Made by a program: the position numbers and the translations under genes. Below the pieces are notes generated by a model that did not search any database, was not told where the DNA came from, and saw nothing but the letters and a program-made list of their open reading frames with translations. Of a DNA stretch of 64,000 nt, positions 1-11,860 are shown one piece after another (position 1 is the first letter of the stretch; the number at the start of each line of letters is the position of its first letter). The stretch is from Mesostigma viride (taxonomy: Eukaryota > Streptophyta > Mesostigmatophyceae > Mesostigmatales > Mesostigmataceae). The DNA lies in the NCBI GenBank assembly GCA_009746045.1, contig RPFO01000542.1, positions 126,501 to 190,500 of the forward strand. The letters are read 5' to 3'.

Positions 1-134
1 GGCCAAAAGGCGTGGCAAAGGCTGTTTTATGGCATTGAATCTTCGGGGGCAATCCGAAGTTGCCAAAAACCGTCTGCACAATCGAGCACCGTAAAGTACT
101 TTGCGCCCTCCACCTTATTAAATATATCATCGAT
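1..134 (-). pseudogene. Ty3/gypsy RT fragment (palm, downstream piece)
   Basis: Read on the minus strand, this piece encodes the part of a Ty3/gypsy reverse transcriptase just after the first conserved RT block. It contains DDIF, then GAKYFTVLD and GFWQL, the usual catalytic-aspartate segment of gypsy RTs. It runs off the left edge of the window. It continues directly from the piece at 939-1112. The two are separated only by a 789-bp insertion flanked by a 15-bp duplication, and removing the insertion and one copy restores an open frame. The coding sense matches the protease/RT at 4987-5876 and the gag at 27590-29464, so all four pieces look like one retrotransposon. It is broken and certainly not functional here. 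Confidence 0.85.
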
Positions 135-923
135 TTGCCCCGCAGCCTCTTGTTCCGGCCGGGCGGCCTTGTGGTAGCTGTGGGCAGCCGCTGGATCCCA
201 CGGGGACTCACTACCTTGCCTGCATGGGGGGCCAACAGAATCAGAATTGGTATTTGTATTTGCACACTGTCCTCCTGACGGTGGTGCTCGCCATGATTCG
301 GTCGGTTTTCCCCCACGCGAACATCCGGTCCGAGGATGCGGATGGCGCTGCCTTCTATTCCCCCAACCACCGGCCTGACATCGTGGTGCTGGACTTTGAG
401 GGGGGTGGCCGGCATCTGCTTATTGACGTTTCGGTGGCGCGGCCCTTGGCTCTTAGCCACGTGGCTGGGGCCTCCCTCACGGCAGGTTACACGGCGGACC
501 GGGCGGAGCGGGCCAAGCTCCTGGCCTACGGCGACGTCGGGCACCATCGTGTGGTGCCCTTTGTCCTGGAGGAGTTTGGGGCCATGGGGCCCCTGACCTC
601 CGCCTTCTTCAAGGAGTGTTGCCGGCTCCGGGAGGACCGGCTGGACCTGGAGGGCCAGCGGGCCCCATGGTCGGCGCGGACCTGGACGTCATATTGGCGT
701 CAGCGCTTGTCGGTGGCGCTGACTCGGGCCATGGCGGACATCATGCTCCGCCGTACGCGGGCTGATTTTGCGGTGCAGCAGGGCTATTAGGTTCCTCCCG
801 TTAGGCGTTTCCATTGGTCTTATCGTAGTATAGAGCTTTGACATGGCTCTGTATATAGGTTTATAGCTGGGCGTTTGCTTTGGTTTGAGTGATTTCACTC
901 TGCTGTAAGTAATTATATTTTTA
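135..923 (+). mobile_element. 5'-truncated non-LTR retrotransposon (LINE 3' end)
   Basis: The segment is flanked by a perfect 15-bp direct repeat AAATATATCATCGAT at 120-134 and 924-938. Long duplications of this kind are typical of target-primed LINE insertions. It interrupts a gypsy RT frame that closes up exactly when one repeat copy is removed. Inside is the last coding part of a LINE (224-790) followed by about 130 bp of 3' UTR. No reverse transcriptase is present, so the copy is heavily 5' truncated. Confidence 0.8.
224..790 (+). pseudogene. LINE C-terminal domain, restriction-like endonuclease-type
   Basis: The open frame of 188 codons, ending at a stop at 788-790, covers the C-terminus of a LINE polyprotein. 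The visible pattern is RPDIVVLDF, a glycine-rich turn, then LLIDVSV. This fits the P-D-x(n)-(D/E)-x-V core of PDDEXK (restriction-like) nucleases found at the C-terminus of some non-LTR retrotransposons. The rest is arginine-rich and alpha-helical in character. The first ATG is not a native start, because the coding sequence would continue upstream in a full-length element. The nuclease assignment rests on the motif only. The position at the end of a LINE-type insertion with a long TSD supports it. Confidence 0.55.
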
Positions 924-938
924 AAATATATCATCGAT

Positions 939-1112
939 GCGGGGGAGGGGATACTTGGACTTCACGGTGATCGCATCGAGTTTGCGATAATCCGTAACCA
1001 GACGCCACTTCCCATTGGGTTTGGGCACCAGCAACACGCCCGCGCTGTAAGGGCTATTGCTGGGCTCGATCAAGCCGGCCTCCAACAAGCCGACCAAGAT
1101 CTTCTTGAGCTC
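939..1112 (-). pseudogene. Ty3/gypsy RT fragment (fingers/palm start)
   Basis: Minus-strand coding holds the N-terminal RT blocks of a Ty3/gypsy pol: a helix ending GLIEPSNSPY, then KWRLVTDYRKLD and PLPRIDD. These are among the most conserved gypsy RT motifs. On its 5' side (higher coordinates) it joins the RT linker at 4987 once the CACTA-like insertion is removed. On its 3' side it joins the piece at 1-134. The piece is in frame with both neighbours at the reconstructed joints, so the host element was still readable when these insertions occurred. Confidence 0.88.
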
Positions 1113-4100
1113 ACAACGGTACGAGCCGCGCCAAAGTCCGACCTCGTAAGCGGTACCCGAAAAGTGGCGCCAAATGCAAATTTTGGTGTGCGGGTGCACG
1201 ACGGTGACCGAATTCCGGGCGACAGGCATGGCGGTCTGGCAGGCGATGTTGAGCGCGTAAAAAGGCATTATCAAGGCTGAAATTTTACGATCATCCTCCT
1301 AAGGAGTTATTCGGTCCACCATTATTTTTTTTTCGGCAGAAACTCTGCGGAATCGAACAGCATATTGCGTCATTCACAGGTGGGTGCCTGTTTGGTCGCA
1401 GATTTTCTCTCGACCCCGCCACCTGACTGCAGCCAAAAAAATTCCCGATGAAGTGCGCCCTAAGATCGAGTTTATGATCATAAACGACGCATTTTTTAAT
1501 TCTAAAGACTTTGACCGAACGACTTTTTTCAATACCGGTGCAATTTTTTTTTCCCGAGCTACCGCATAATTCCGACCAATTTCAAGGCTGCGTCAGGCTT
1601 GGCAAACCGATAATCCATATATATTCGCGTTTGCCCCAAACGTCATGTTTAATGCAAGCTTTCTTGGCACTAACGACGCCCACGGCGTCGGGGTTGTTAT
1701 TAACCTCCCGACATGCACAACCTGCATGCCAGCAGGTGCATGCCGCAACGAATTTCTGCTGCGGGGTGTGCGAAACAGACCTCAATTGCAAGAGAGTCAT
1801 GGTTATCGACTAGCGGTACGTTCTCATATTCATATCTAGGTGCCAATTCACTCCTTGACGAAGCCCTGGCCTTTCGCGGACGAATGTTGTACCAGTTCCC
1901 CGTCTTCCGAGTCCCTTTGTGTCATCGTACTCCTATTTTACGGGAAGTGCGCCATTCAGCGAGCGACGGTTTGATGGCGAGCTGTTTCCTCACACGAGCG
2001 ATGTGCAGCCTAGTTTAGAGACTAGGAATATCAAGAAGCAATTCTTCACACGGATGTTAGGGAGAGGCCGTGCTGGGTTGCGTGCAAGCTATTGCCGGCT
2101 GGCTGGCCATTGCCGCCGATGACAACATTGATGTCGACGCAGTCAAGGCTATGGATAACAAAGCTGCTGCTTTGTTATATATGGTTGTGCGTGGTACAAA
2201 ATATGGGCAGTTTTCTTGCATGGCATGGCTGACCCTTAATTGGCAAAGAAATGAAAGAATGTTGATGGCAACCCCAGAGTTATGGGTGGCCTCCTTTAAC
2301 GGTTGATGGCAGCGCGTGCTTTGATGAGTCCATCCAACCCATTGCATACATGCACGCCATTCCTCTTACGCATCAACAAAGCATCTACCCTGACGCATGT
2401 ATAGGACATGCCTGTACATGAAAACTATTCATCATGGTTTGTGGAGCGGGTGTGATGCCATGAGAGCAGGGAGAGAGTCAATTGCTGGGCTATGTCTGCT
2501 ACCTGTGCTGCGGCCACATGGCGGCCTAGTGCACATGATGCCTTCCATGCCAGCACCCAAGCTGCCTTCATCACCCACGGTGACACCATGACTGATGAGC
2601 CGAGGGCGTCATCATGGACGCCAACGTTCATGCAGTTCAGGCTGTGCGTGCTGGCGAAGGGCACGGGTAAATGAGCCAATTACTACGCACGCTGCCACCA
2701 GCGCCAATGAAGAAACCCAAAACCTGCCCTTCAGATAGGTATGTGCAACTTCTTTTCTCATTTCTTGTGGCCTACCAGCAACTCCTGATTTTCCTATGAT
2801 GCATGTTGGCAGAATTTTGGCGACATTACGGCAGTGTGCATGGCCATACATCCACAATGCCAGGGGTGCAAGGGTTCAATTGCCAAGAGAACCACACACA
2901 CATGCACATGCGCAACGCCTCTTACTCCAAGGCCACTGCCACTCACCCAGAAAGACAGGCGCACATACGAACCATTGCTGAGATGCAAGCCAGACTTCGG
3001 GTCCTTACGGCGATGAGAGATGGGATGAGGCACGATCTAGTTTGACAGTTTAGCTGAGGAAGTGCAGTAGTTGGGAGACAGTCAAGGATGGCTGGGAGAA
3101 GCATGGCACAAGGTACAAGGATGACTGACAGTTGGCAAGCGCAAGGGCAAGAGCAAGAGCAAGACCACAATGAGAAAGGGCTATGGAGAGTTGGCCTCAT
3201 GCAGCATGCGTTAATGTGGACTGTGGTACGCCCGTGGCCAGGCAGCTGACTGATATTGTGCAGTGGTCACTTCATGCTAGGTATGATAGTGGCCAAGCAA
3301 GTTTATTTAGTTGCTTAGGGCAAACCTTGAGGCAGCAACAGGGGGCGGGGCTTGATTTGTCAGTGGCTACTTAATGCCACCATGCTGGCTGAGAAGTTGG
3401 ACGTCCAACATGGAAGCTTCGTGGCCAGCAAGGCAGGCCCAGGCTGAGAGTCTAGGCAGGAGCATGAGGTATGCAAGTTGAGGAATGGGGGATGAGGTGT
3501 GACAAGGTCAGGCAGGCAGGCCTTGTCAAGGGATATACCACTACTTACACTTAACGACGCCACAACAAAGGTGCGCAAACGCATCGTCGCCATGCCGCCT
3601 GCCGAGCGACTTTCAACCCTCACGGCTGGTACGTGATGATTGCTGCATATCCAGGTTGGGTTTAGGTCTACTTTGCATGCTGCGGGTGTAGAATAGACCT
3701 TCTAGCCCCTGTGACAGCTGCGAGTGGTATTTTCAGCAAGCCCCTCAATAGGAATCGCCTCAGCGTGGCCACTTGGGCATATAGCCAGCTGGGTCCAGCC
3801 AATGTTTAGATGAACAAAATTTTCTTTGTATGTCACAAAAGTCGTATTACATAATGGATGAAAGGATTTTATAGTTAGCAAGCCATATAAATGGGAGTTT
3901 GCCATATTTCACTTAGGAGGTTTGCTCAATCAGTGAGCATCTTAGAACCGAAACTGACATGTATTGCATGTATTACTCAACCAAATGACATCGGATTGAC
4001 CTGGAGTTTTGTGCATTGTCTCAACTAGCGATTTTAAGCCTGCCTGCGAAGTTCCAACCTCAACTGAGCACGCCTTCTATGAAAACTGCAATGAGTTGTG

Positions 4101-4986
4101 GTGAAAATGGCGAAAATCGCGCACTTTTGGTAACATTTGCTTACAAACTGCCCTCAAATGACACCTGGTTGACCTGGATTTTTGTGCATTGGCTAAACTA
4201 GCGATTTTAAGTCTACCTGCAAATTTCCAGCCTCAGTTGTTCACACCTTCTATGAAAACTGCAATGAATTGTGGCGAAAAAGGCGAAAATCGCGCACTTT
4301 TGGTAACATTTGCTGACAAACTGCCATCAAATGACATGCACCTGGTTGACCTGGATTTTTGTGCATTGGCTAAACTAGCAATTTCAAGTCTGCCTCCAAA
4401 TTTCCAGCCTCAATTGTTCACACCTTGTATGGAAACTGCAATGAATGGTGGTGAAAAAGGTGAAAAACGTGCGTTTTTGCTAGCATTTGTCAGCAAAATG
4501 TCACCAAACGAAGTGTTAAGGACCTGAATTTTTTCACAATGTCTAAAATAATGATGTTAAGCATGCATGCAGAGATCTAGCCTCAACTGGGCACATCTTG
4601 TATGGAAACTGCAACATTATGTGGTGAAAAACGTGAAAAACGCGCGTTTTTGCTAGCATTTGGTGGCAGTTTGTCACTAAATGGGGTCAGATGACCATGG
4701 GACCTGGTGCACAGTTGGTAGTCATGAGCATCAGTCTCCTTGCAAGCAGCCAGGCCAGGAGCTCTTTATTTGCATATTATACGGGATTTGTTTATTGTAA
4801 AACCTGAAATTTTGCTAAATATAGATGTGCCAAAAATAGACCAACGGAGGTCAGAAAAATCTGGAAAGTTCAATTCCTTCGATTGGTGTCCCAAACATGC
4901 TGCCTGCACATATCTAGCATGTTTGGACTTAATCTGTTCCATGTAGGGCTTATAAGGTAGGTTTTTGGCACTTTCATACCGTTGTG
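1113..4986. mobile_element. CACTA-like DNA element, non-autonomous
   Basis: The plus-strand ends read CACAACGGTA (1112-1121) and TACCGTTGTG (4977-4986), which are inverted copies of each other. CTC (or CT) is duplicated outside, at 1110-1112 and 4987-4989. Removing the segment rejoins a gypsy RT frame. A CACAA-type terminus with a 2-3 bp TSD fits the CACTA/CMC superfamily. No transposase can be recognised in its 3.9 kb. It holds a tandem repeat near the right end (about 3980-4690) and otherwise only short frames with no recognisable motifs. The short inverted repeat makes the superfamily call provisional, but the insertion itself is well supported. Confidence 0.6.
3980..4690 (+). repeat. Tandem repeat, period about 175 bp, 4 diverged copies
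   Basis: The block starting GCGATTTTAAG...CCTGC recurs near 4026, 4201, 4377 and 4550. Each copy contains ATGAAAACTGCAATGA and CGCGCACTTTTGGTAACATTTG, with increasing divergence to the right. It lies within 1 kb of the right end of the CACTA-like element, where such elements often carry subterminal repeats. Confidence 0.85.
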
Positions 4987-5876
4987 CTCTGCCAACTCCA
5001 CGGGCCCGGCATGCGAAAAATGGGTGAGGTGGTAGGTGGGTGCCCCTCCTGCAAATGAATGCGGTGGAGCACCGGTCTGGCCGGGGGAAACGTAGGTGTT
5101 TTCTCCTCAAACACGGCTGAATACTGATCGAGCACTGCGTTGAGTCGTTTCACCTCGTCTTCCGACAAGTCCATGCCAAGCGAGTTTAACGAAACTCCAG
5201 CCTGTGCATGCTGGGCGCTGGGCCCGCGCGCGTGGGCAAGGGCGTCCAGACGAATGGAGTAAACGGGAGGAGGCTGCCGGGCTCTCATCATCCGCTTGAA
5301 CTCCCTTTTGGACATGAGAATGTCCGCAAGGCGACGACGGTCACTCTTGAGGGCAGGCGTGTCATCTGTGATGGTCATGGCGTTGGCCGCATACTGCCGC
5401 TCAGGTAACCAGAATGACCCATCTGGGAAGTGGGTAACCATGGTACCAAAAGAGACGGTCACCTTGGATATGTGCAGCCAGTCAATCCCTAGGATGATAT
5501 CAGCCGCTTGTAAGGGAATGACCATGGCGCGAATGGGCACGCTGGTGCCTTGTACGATAGGGGCCAAGTCCACATAGCCCGGGGATGGCTGAGTGTAGCC
5601 ATCCGAGTATCGCACGCGCCGAGCAATGGTATGGGGAGACTGTCGGGGTTACTCCCAGGCGCTGCACTATGGCCTCACTGATGTTCAAAGGTGGTAGCCG
5701 CACCACTGTCAATGAGGACCTTGATGCCCTCCAAACAACGCCCAGAGCCCTGGGGGTCTGGTAGGCTTCCAGTGAAGAGGAGTAGTTGCCGGGGGCCTTC
5801 GCTAGGCTCCGCTTGCCATTCCTCGGTCTCTGTCACCACATTACATGGTAACAAAACTTGGGCGACTTGTGCATGG
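4987..5876 (-). pseudogene. Ty3/gypsy protease and start of RT
   Basis: Minus-strand pol coding. The aspartic protease active site LIDSGA lies at about 5710-5730, followed by the flap-region block ADIILGIDWL near 5475-5510. Then comes the linker that leads into gypsy RTs (YSAVFEE near 5110, PPARPVLHRI near 5070, PVELAE at the 4987 edge). At least two small indels occur around 5610-5700, so the protease is no longer one open frame. Upstream it meets the inverted repeat of the 21.7-kb insertion at 5877-5880. The pol frame reads on without a stop into the DNA just after gag on the far side of that insertion, in a different frame from gag, as expected for gag-pol frameshift elements. Confidence 0.85.
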
Positions 5877-5907
5877 CCGGGGCCGGGCCCACTTCGAATG
5901 TTCCGAA

Positions 5908-6035
5908 AAGTGTGACACTTTTCGTCGTTTTTTTAACTTCGTAACAAACTACTCTTTCCCGCCGGGCCGCGTGTGACACTTTTTGTCATTTTTTTAATTT
6001 CGTAACTAACTACTCTTTCCCGTCGGTCCGCGTGC
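5908..6035 (+). repeat. Subterminal direct repeat of giant element (2 copies)
   Basis: Two copies, about 70 bp apart, of GTGTGACACTTTT...TTTTTTAA.TTCGTAAC.AACTACTCTTTCCCG..GG.CCGCGTG sit just inside the left inverted repeat. An inverted partial copy (GTGTCACACAC) sits inside the right end near 27502. Such subterminal repeats are candidate transposase-binding sites. Confidence 0.7.
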
Positions 6036-7381
6036 GCTTTTGGATTGCCTGCAGGTGGCACGAAATTTTCGACCGGAGTGAACATTTCGGCATAACAAGT
6101 TTCTCGATACCCTGATGGATTGGTACATTCCTAGTCGACTAGAGGACCATGTTGAGAAGAGTTAATCGACGAAGCTAGTAGTACTTTCAACCATCAAATG
6201 GTGGGTATACCCACCCCCATAATTTTATTGAATCGATTAATAATGCAAATTTACACATTTGACCAACGCAAAATGTTGCATGGAATTAATCATCGATTAT
6301 ATTTGCCAAATGGGACCGGCATTCACTTTTCCTGGAGAAATGACCCCCATCCATCGATCTCAATGTCACGAAACTTGTACGCTCCCTTGTACAAGTCCCC
6401 CACGAAATTTGGAGGCTCGTTGGAAAATTGTTTGGGGGCCCATACGGCCCCACCTATTTCCGCCGCATTCAAGAACTCATGCTGGGCCTCAGCCCGGAGG
6501 CGCACAGCCGAGACATTGGGCGAAATTTCCGTGCCCTCCTTCTGGAGGCATTGCACCACCCTGGCCTTACCCGGAACACGGGGGGCAGGCGCCAAATCTG
6601 AATCTGGGGGCATCAGGTCGATCATCCCGTTTCCGAACGCAATGACACCTGAACCCCAACCTCCAAACGGTCCCCGCAGGGAGCGTGGGAAGTCGTGGGG
6701 GGGGAGTCGATTTCAACATACATGTTGGCCGCATGCTCCTTTTTATCGACATGCACATATGTATGCTGCGAACCAAAAACATCGGCGCGCTCCATCGTAA
6801 AAGTGAGTTTGATGGCTAAGTTGCGAGTGAGAAAATTATTTCAGCAAAGCCCGGTCCGGACTGTCGTATGGGTGGCGCTGCGGAGCGTCCCCTCTATTCC
6901 TTGTGGTTGTAGGGGACAACCTTCCAATCACAATTCGTAACTAGTCCGGTTACAAGCAAGGTACTTTGGCACTTCCGGAGCGAATTTGTGTTTTAAGACA
7001 TCTACCAAAGAGGCCTTAGTACAGTAACATTGTTGTGACATTCGAAATTAGTACGAACCAATTTGCAGACGGAAAGTCCTACACAGCAACTACATATTTG
7101 AGTGACGACATGATTTTTAGGTCAAACCAAATTATAAATTTGTAATTCGAAAAATTATTGTACAAGTTAAATAAAATACTCGCCATTTCGACACGGAAAT
7201 ATACTAAAATTTGTCACTACCGAGGCTAACAATGTTCCCAGCCACTTGTCATCTATGTAACATATGAAAAAACAGTTCTCCAAAAATATATAAACACGAA
7301 TAAACACTGTCCCAACCGTAGGCGAATAAAGCCCAGGCTTAAAGATCCGTAGGGGTGGCGCTGCGGAGCGTCCCCGAAAGT
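6035..7381. other. Non-coding stretch inside giant element
   Basis: Apart from the possible exon at 6323-6720, I see no coding signal. The interval contains two GC-rich variants of the element's palindrome (6870-6892 and 7352-7375, core GGCGCTGCGGAGCGTC) and AT-rich DNA at 7000-7330. Confidence 0.6.
6323..6720 (-). CDS. Possible coding exon, unknown
   Basis: A minus-strand frame stays open from about 6720 to 6323. It has a non-repetitive, protein-like composition, including GPFGGWGSG, LMPPDSDLAPAP and FVGDLYKGAYKF. It lies inside the giant element, downstream of and in the same direction as the transposase-like gene, from which it is separated by about 660 bp. I see no recognised domain and cannot define splice sites with confidence. 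It could be a further exon, a third element gene or chance. Confidence 0.3.
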
Positions 7382-10300
7382 TTAAGCCGGTGGCAGCCCC
7401 TCCGGGGCTTGCTGGTTGCGTACAAGAGCGGTTAGCCACGCGTCAAGCTCCTTGCTCATATCAACGTAGGCTTGCCTTTGGTTGCCAAGGACCATGCACT
7501 GGAGCGGAAGAGCAGCGGAGATGCACAGATAGCAATCGACCAGGTCGGCTGGGCGGGACTCCGGCCAATCAGCCAAATCCAGAGTAAAATGCAGGGGGTC
7601 ATGCATATCTCGCTTCCACAGCCGAACCGCCAGAACGGCGTGGCCGGGCAAGAAAATCTCCTTCTGCCGTCCGTTTTGTCCCTCAACCCACCTAACCTCC
7701 TCCTTCTCCAGCACTGAGGCCTCCCTCACCACCTGCATCACCCAAAAAGGGTGGGCGGAATTGTGGTTCACGTCCTCTCTGTCTGACGGAACTGCGATGT
7801 AATCATACATGCGCATCTGCCTGCCAATGGCATCCCTTTGATCCTTCAGCAGTTCCGCCCGCGTCAGCTGGCGAACCGGAGGTATGGGCTGCGTTGGCGG
7901 CATCAGGCGGAAAGTTTTCATCGTTTGGCCCTCATCGTTAAATTCCTCGATATGTGTCCACTCGGTCCGGCACTCCTCCCACCTGTTAGCTAGGCAGGCT
8001 GGGCAGTAGCACGAAAAACGCCTCATCATCAGGAGCCCCGGGTCAGACTTGTCCAGGCGCCACCAGTGCGCTTGCTTGATGGCCTCGACACGCGTCGGTA
8101 TCATACGGGCGCCGGAGTCGAGGTCCTGCAATGAGGGAGAATGTCAGAAACGGAAAGTTGGTATGTGTCAATAGATCAAGTACACATGAAGGGTCACTCT
8201 GCAGAGATACCCCTTTGAAAGTGCTTTGCATGCATTTTTCACTATATAAGACGCTAATTCATACCAGTTCTTTTAGCATTATCAAATAATAAAATGCAAA
8301 TGGGCAAAAGGTCACTCTGCAGAGATACCTCAATCAAGTTCAAGAAAAATTGAGTTTCGCACCTCAGGAAAATGAAAGAAATGACGGTGGACGCCCTCTG
8401 CCCGAGCGCGGGCCGACTCCCTGCTCGTGGTTTTGCCTCCTTCCCAGCTGTCCCGCATGTACTTGACGATCTGGCGCCCTGTAACGATGCCCTGGTTCTC
8501 AGGAATGCATTGCATGTTCCTCACAATGCACTTGAACTTCGCTCCCTGACCATCCACCTCCCCCTTCCCGTGCTGCTCACCCAAGTAGTGGTACTCGAAG
8601 GATTCCAAGTCGGGATCCTGCATGAGGAGGCGGAAGACGGCGTTAACCACGTACTTGGACTTGAACTGGGATGAGCAGTTGTCAGAGCACATGAACATCC
8701 TCTTCACCCCCACACCAAGTCCGCGCAGGGTTTCCATGATTGTCCTCAGCGCGTAGACGAGCGCCCGCTCTCCCCGCTTCATCTTGGCTTCCCCGAGAAA
8801 AAAGAACGTTCGCTTTGCCATCGCACCATTGTGCAAATATCGCACGATCATGGGCATGAGGACAAAGCTCGTCTTGTGAAAGTACTGCGACTGCAGTTGG
8901 ACGTAGTTGTTGTTCTCGTAATTCTCGGCCCAATCTCCATGCACGAGCACATCCCCCTCAGTCATGTTCCTCTCCCGGTCCTTGATCGTTGCCGACTGCC
9001 ACCATGACGTAAAGCAGTGGTTGGTAAAGTCCTCCCAACTCTCGATAATCGCCAGCCTCAGCTGCGCGGGCGTTGACCTCATCGTTTCCTGTACGGGCCG
9101 CTTGACCTTCTCCGGGACCCGCCGATCGGTCGCGTCCTGTTTTAACCAAGGGATGAAGTAAATTTGCAAGTAACATATTCATAAAGTATCAGAAAAGCCT
9201 TTAAATTAACATCGCGCTGCAGAATGACGCTGCGAAATAATTGCGTCACAAAATCCAAACACGCTTACCTCCCCTGCCGGTCGGGAAACCACTACCTCCT
9301 TCTTCACGTATCTGAACCAATTTAGTAGTTCTGTTGAATTCTTGTCCCGGTCACACAACACCCAGTCTTTGATGCCACACCGGGACTCGGGACACGAGTT
9401 CTCCATACATGCCCTCTTCAGAATGCGAAAGACAGACCCCTCCTCCATGGATGGGTCCCCTACCCTTGGCACCCCTTCCTCATCCTCCACGATCCTCTCA
9501 TTTATTTCAAGATCGTCAAGGTCTTGCCCCTGCCATTCATCTTCCGTCACATTATTGTCCCCCCTCCTCTTCGTTTCTCGCCGAGTTTGCCCCACCCCCA
9601 GCTCACTACCCCCATCCGCCTCCGCCACACGGCAATGGAAGTGCTTCACCCATTCGGTCGTGTGCAGGCTTTCGAACATCCCGCACGTGCCGTCAGGCAA
9701 TCTCGCCCTTAAACATCCCTCACACTCGTCGCCGCACTTGCAGTTCTTGCCGTGCTTCGCCTTGCAGTACCTAGTCCATGCCGCTACCTTCGACTGCATG
9801 ACCGTATGCGTCTCACAGGCGCACACGTTTCTCTCCTTCCACTTCCCCTTGACGGTTTTGGGGGCGTACTTGCAGAAAGTCGTATATCCGACATGGATGC
9901 CGACATCCTTCTCATACTGCGGACTTTTCTTGTCCCAGTACGTGTGCTCCGCTAAAAACTTGAGATATATGTCCTCCTTCGAGGTGAGGTAGAAGTAGGC
10001 CCCTTGGACACCAACCAAAATCGCACGATTGCCAACTCGTTCGTGCGTCTTTATGGTATCCCTCTCTTGGGGCGAAGCGCGCGAGTTCTCCTCATCAGTC
10101 CAAGCCTGCGCGATCGACTCGATTACAAATTGGGGCAACTTCCTCTTCTTTCGCGCCAGCGCACGCGTCAGGAACTCCATCTTCTGTTGCTTTCTGATCG
10201 CCCGAACTTTGAGAATGGTCTTCGCGGGGACACCCGTCATTCTCTCCAACTCTGCCGCCGAAAACTCCTTCTCGATGTCGTCCCCACAAAAAAGAGTTGA

Positions 10301-10790
10301 CACCAAAATGATCTTGACGTCTCTGTCATGGTCGGATTTCGACAGGTCGTCAAAAAGGGCGATCAGCCGAGCCACCCAAGACCTCGACAGTTGTGCAAGC
10401 CGCTGCTCATCAAAAGCTTGGCCACCGGAATGTCAAAATGCTCCGCCTTGAGCTCGTCAGCCCTCTTATTGAAGCCATCAACAATCTCCTCAAAAGAGGC
10501 CCGCTTGGTAGATTCATTCCTCATGTGATGAACTACGTTGTACGCCTCATCAGCAAGATGAGTCCCCACAACAGACTTCTTCTCGGCGTACTGGCCAGGC
10601 CTTTTCGCTGGCTTCCTGACGGCGGGCGAGGTGCTGCGGTTCTCATTCCCGAAATTTCGTTTCGAGCTGTTTTTCAGATCCGCTGCAAGGGGCGTCGGTG
10701 TCCCGATGCTCAAGTTGTGGGCATTGAGTCGATTAGCAAAGCCGCCACGCAAGGAGGAGGAGGTTGGCGAAAGAAACACCCGTTCCCGTG
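7382..10790 (-). CDS. RNase H-fold DDE-type transposase-like protein, multi-exon
   Basis: Minus-strand gene with GT-AG introns. The exons inferred are about 10790-9269, 9136-8363 and 8125-7382 (stop at 7382), with clear donors (GAG|GTAAG at 9269, GAG|GTGCG at 8363) and acceptors (AACAG at 9137, TGCAG at 8126 and 10791). Exon 1 encodes a basic N-terminus, then a Cys-rich zinc-binding stretch (CACETH...CKCGDECEGC near 9740-9830) and a second cysteine group (CPESRCG near 9370). Exon 2 carries an RNase H-like core: HGDWAEN, SDNCSSQFKSK and HGKGEVDGQG. The acidic residues in these blocks are plausible D-D-D catalytic positions. The fold family resembles transposon-derived proteins with DxCxxQFK and HGKGxxDG motifs, which I know only as uncharacterised. 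One frameshift near 10412 breaks exon 1. It is the best candidate for mobilising the giant element. Confidence 0.6.
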
Positions 10791-11129
10791 CTGCAGAAAC
10801 AAAAAGAAATTCACGGAAAATTAACATATTAGCAGGGTCACTCCGCGAAATGACCCCACCTTCTTCGCAGATACAAAAGAATCTCAATTGCGAAGCAAAT
10901 ATAGAGAAAGTCAAACTTCATGAAATTTTTGGTAGCTCTGCAGCGCGACCCTTGCGAAGTTACACACAAGTTTTAAGGCCTTTTCGTATGGAACTGAGAA
11001 GAGGTCGCGCTGCAGCGCGACCAAGATTTGCATCATTGGAAACACACCTTCCCGGCTCATTTTTCAGGCGTGTCGTGTCGTTGCCGAGGTACCTGGATGA
11101 TCACACCAAGACAGGAAAACGTGAATTAA

Positions 11130-11700
11130 TTCATGGAATTATTTAAGATTCTACTAAATGAAATTGAATATTGAACATAATTTTTTTAATTATTATTGTT
11201 TAATTATGTAGCAGAAATATGGAAAGTATTTATTGGTATTTATATAGTTTTAATTAGTATTTAGTACTATTTCTATTACAATCATTATTGTTTAGATAGA
11301 AGAAATATGAACTGGACAGACTAGCTATCTCTAATACTAAATATTTTCTACTTATTGTATGAAAAAAAGAGTGATGTCCATAAATATATGTAATATTGTC
11401 ATAAAATTTTATCTATATTTTAAATTTGTATTCATGGCATTAATCTATCTAGTACTAGAAATATATATAAAAAACTAGTACAGTAAGTTAGCAGTAAAAA
11501 GGAAAATATATTTAACAAATATTAGAAAGAACATATATCATATTCATAACAATAATCATAATAATAAGCATATGGACAGCAGAAAGTTTAAATATATTGG
11601 CTAGCATGTTAGTATATATCCCATACATTTACTATACCCGATTCATTAATATATTTATTTGTATACCCCAAAAGTTCTGCATTCGAAATTTTTGCCATAC
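11130..11700. other. AT-rich non-coding stretch
   Basis: About 570 bp of strongly A+T-rich DNA, many ATATAT/TAATTA runs, without coding frames or visible repeats. It is sharply different in composition from the flanking coding DNA of the giant element. Confidence 0.7.
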
Positions 11701-11776
11701 CACGTGGCAGTAGGCACGTCGCTTTGCAGAGTGACGACTGGTGGTAATATGACAGATGATCTCTCAGACGACGTGC

Positions 11777-11860
11777 AAAAAAGCACCGGGCTCACGCTAG
11801 AATCGAACCGCGGACGTCGTTATCCACAGCAGCATGGTGACGCCCGAATCCAAACATCCC
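11777..11860 (-). other. tRNA-like / Pol III-like fragment
   Basis: On the minus strand GGTTCGATTC (11810-11819) matches a B box, preceded by TGGATAACGACGTC, a D-arm-like stretch, and followed by a T6 run (11777-11782). The acceptor and T stems do not pair cleanly and the anticodon arm seems missing. It is more likely a degenerate tRNA-derived sequence than a gene. Confidence 0.3.

Noticed and set aside
4974-5110. RT inactivation by point mutation at the right edge of the RT linker
   Set aside because: The break coincides exactly with the terminal repeat of the CACTA-like insertion, and the RT continues at 1112.
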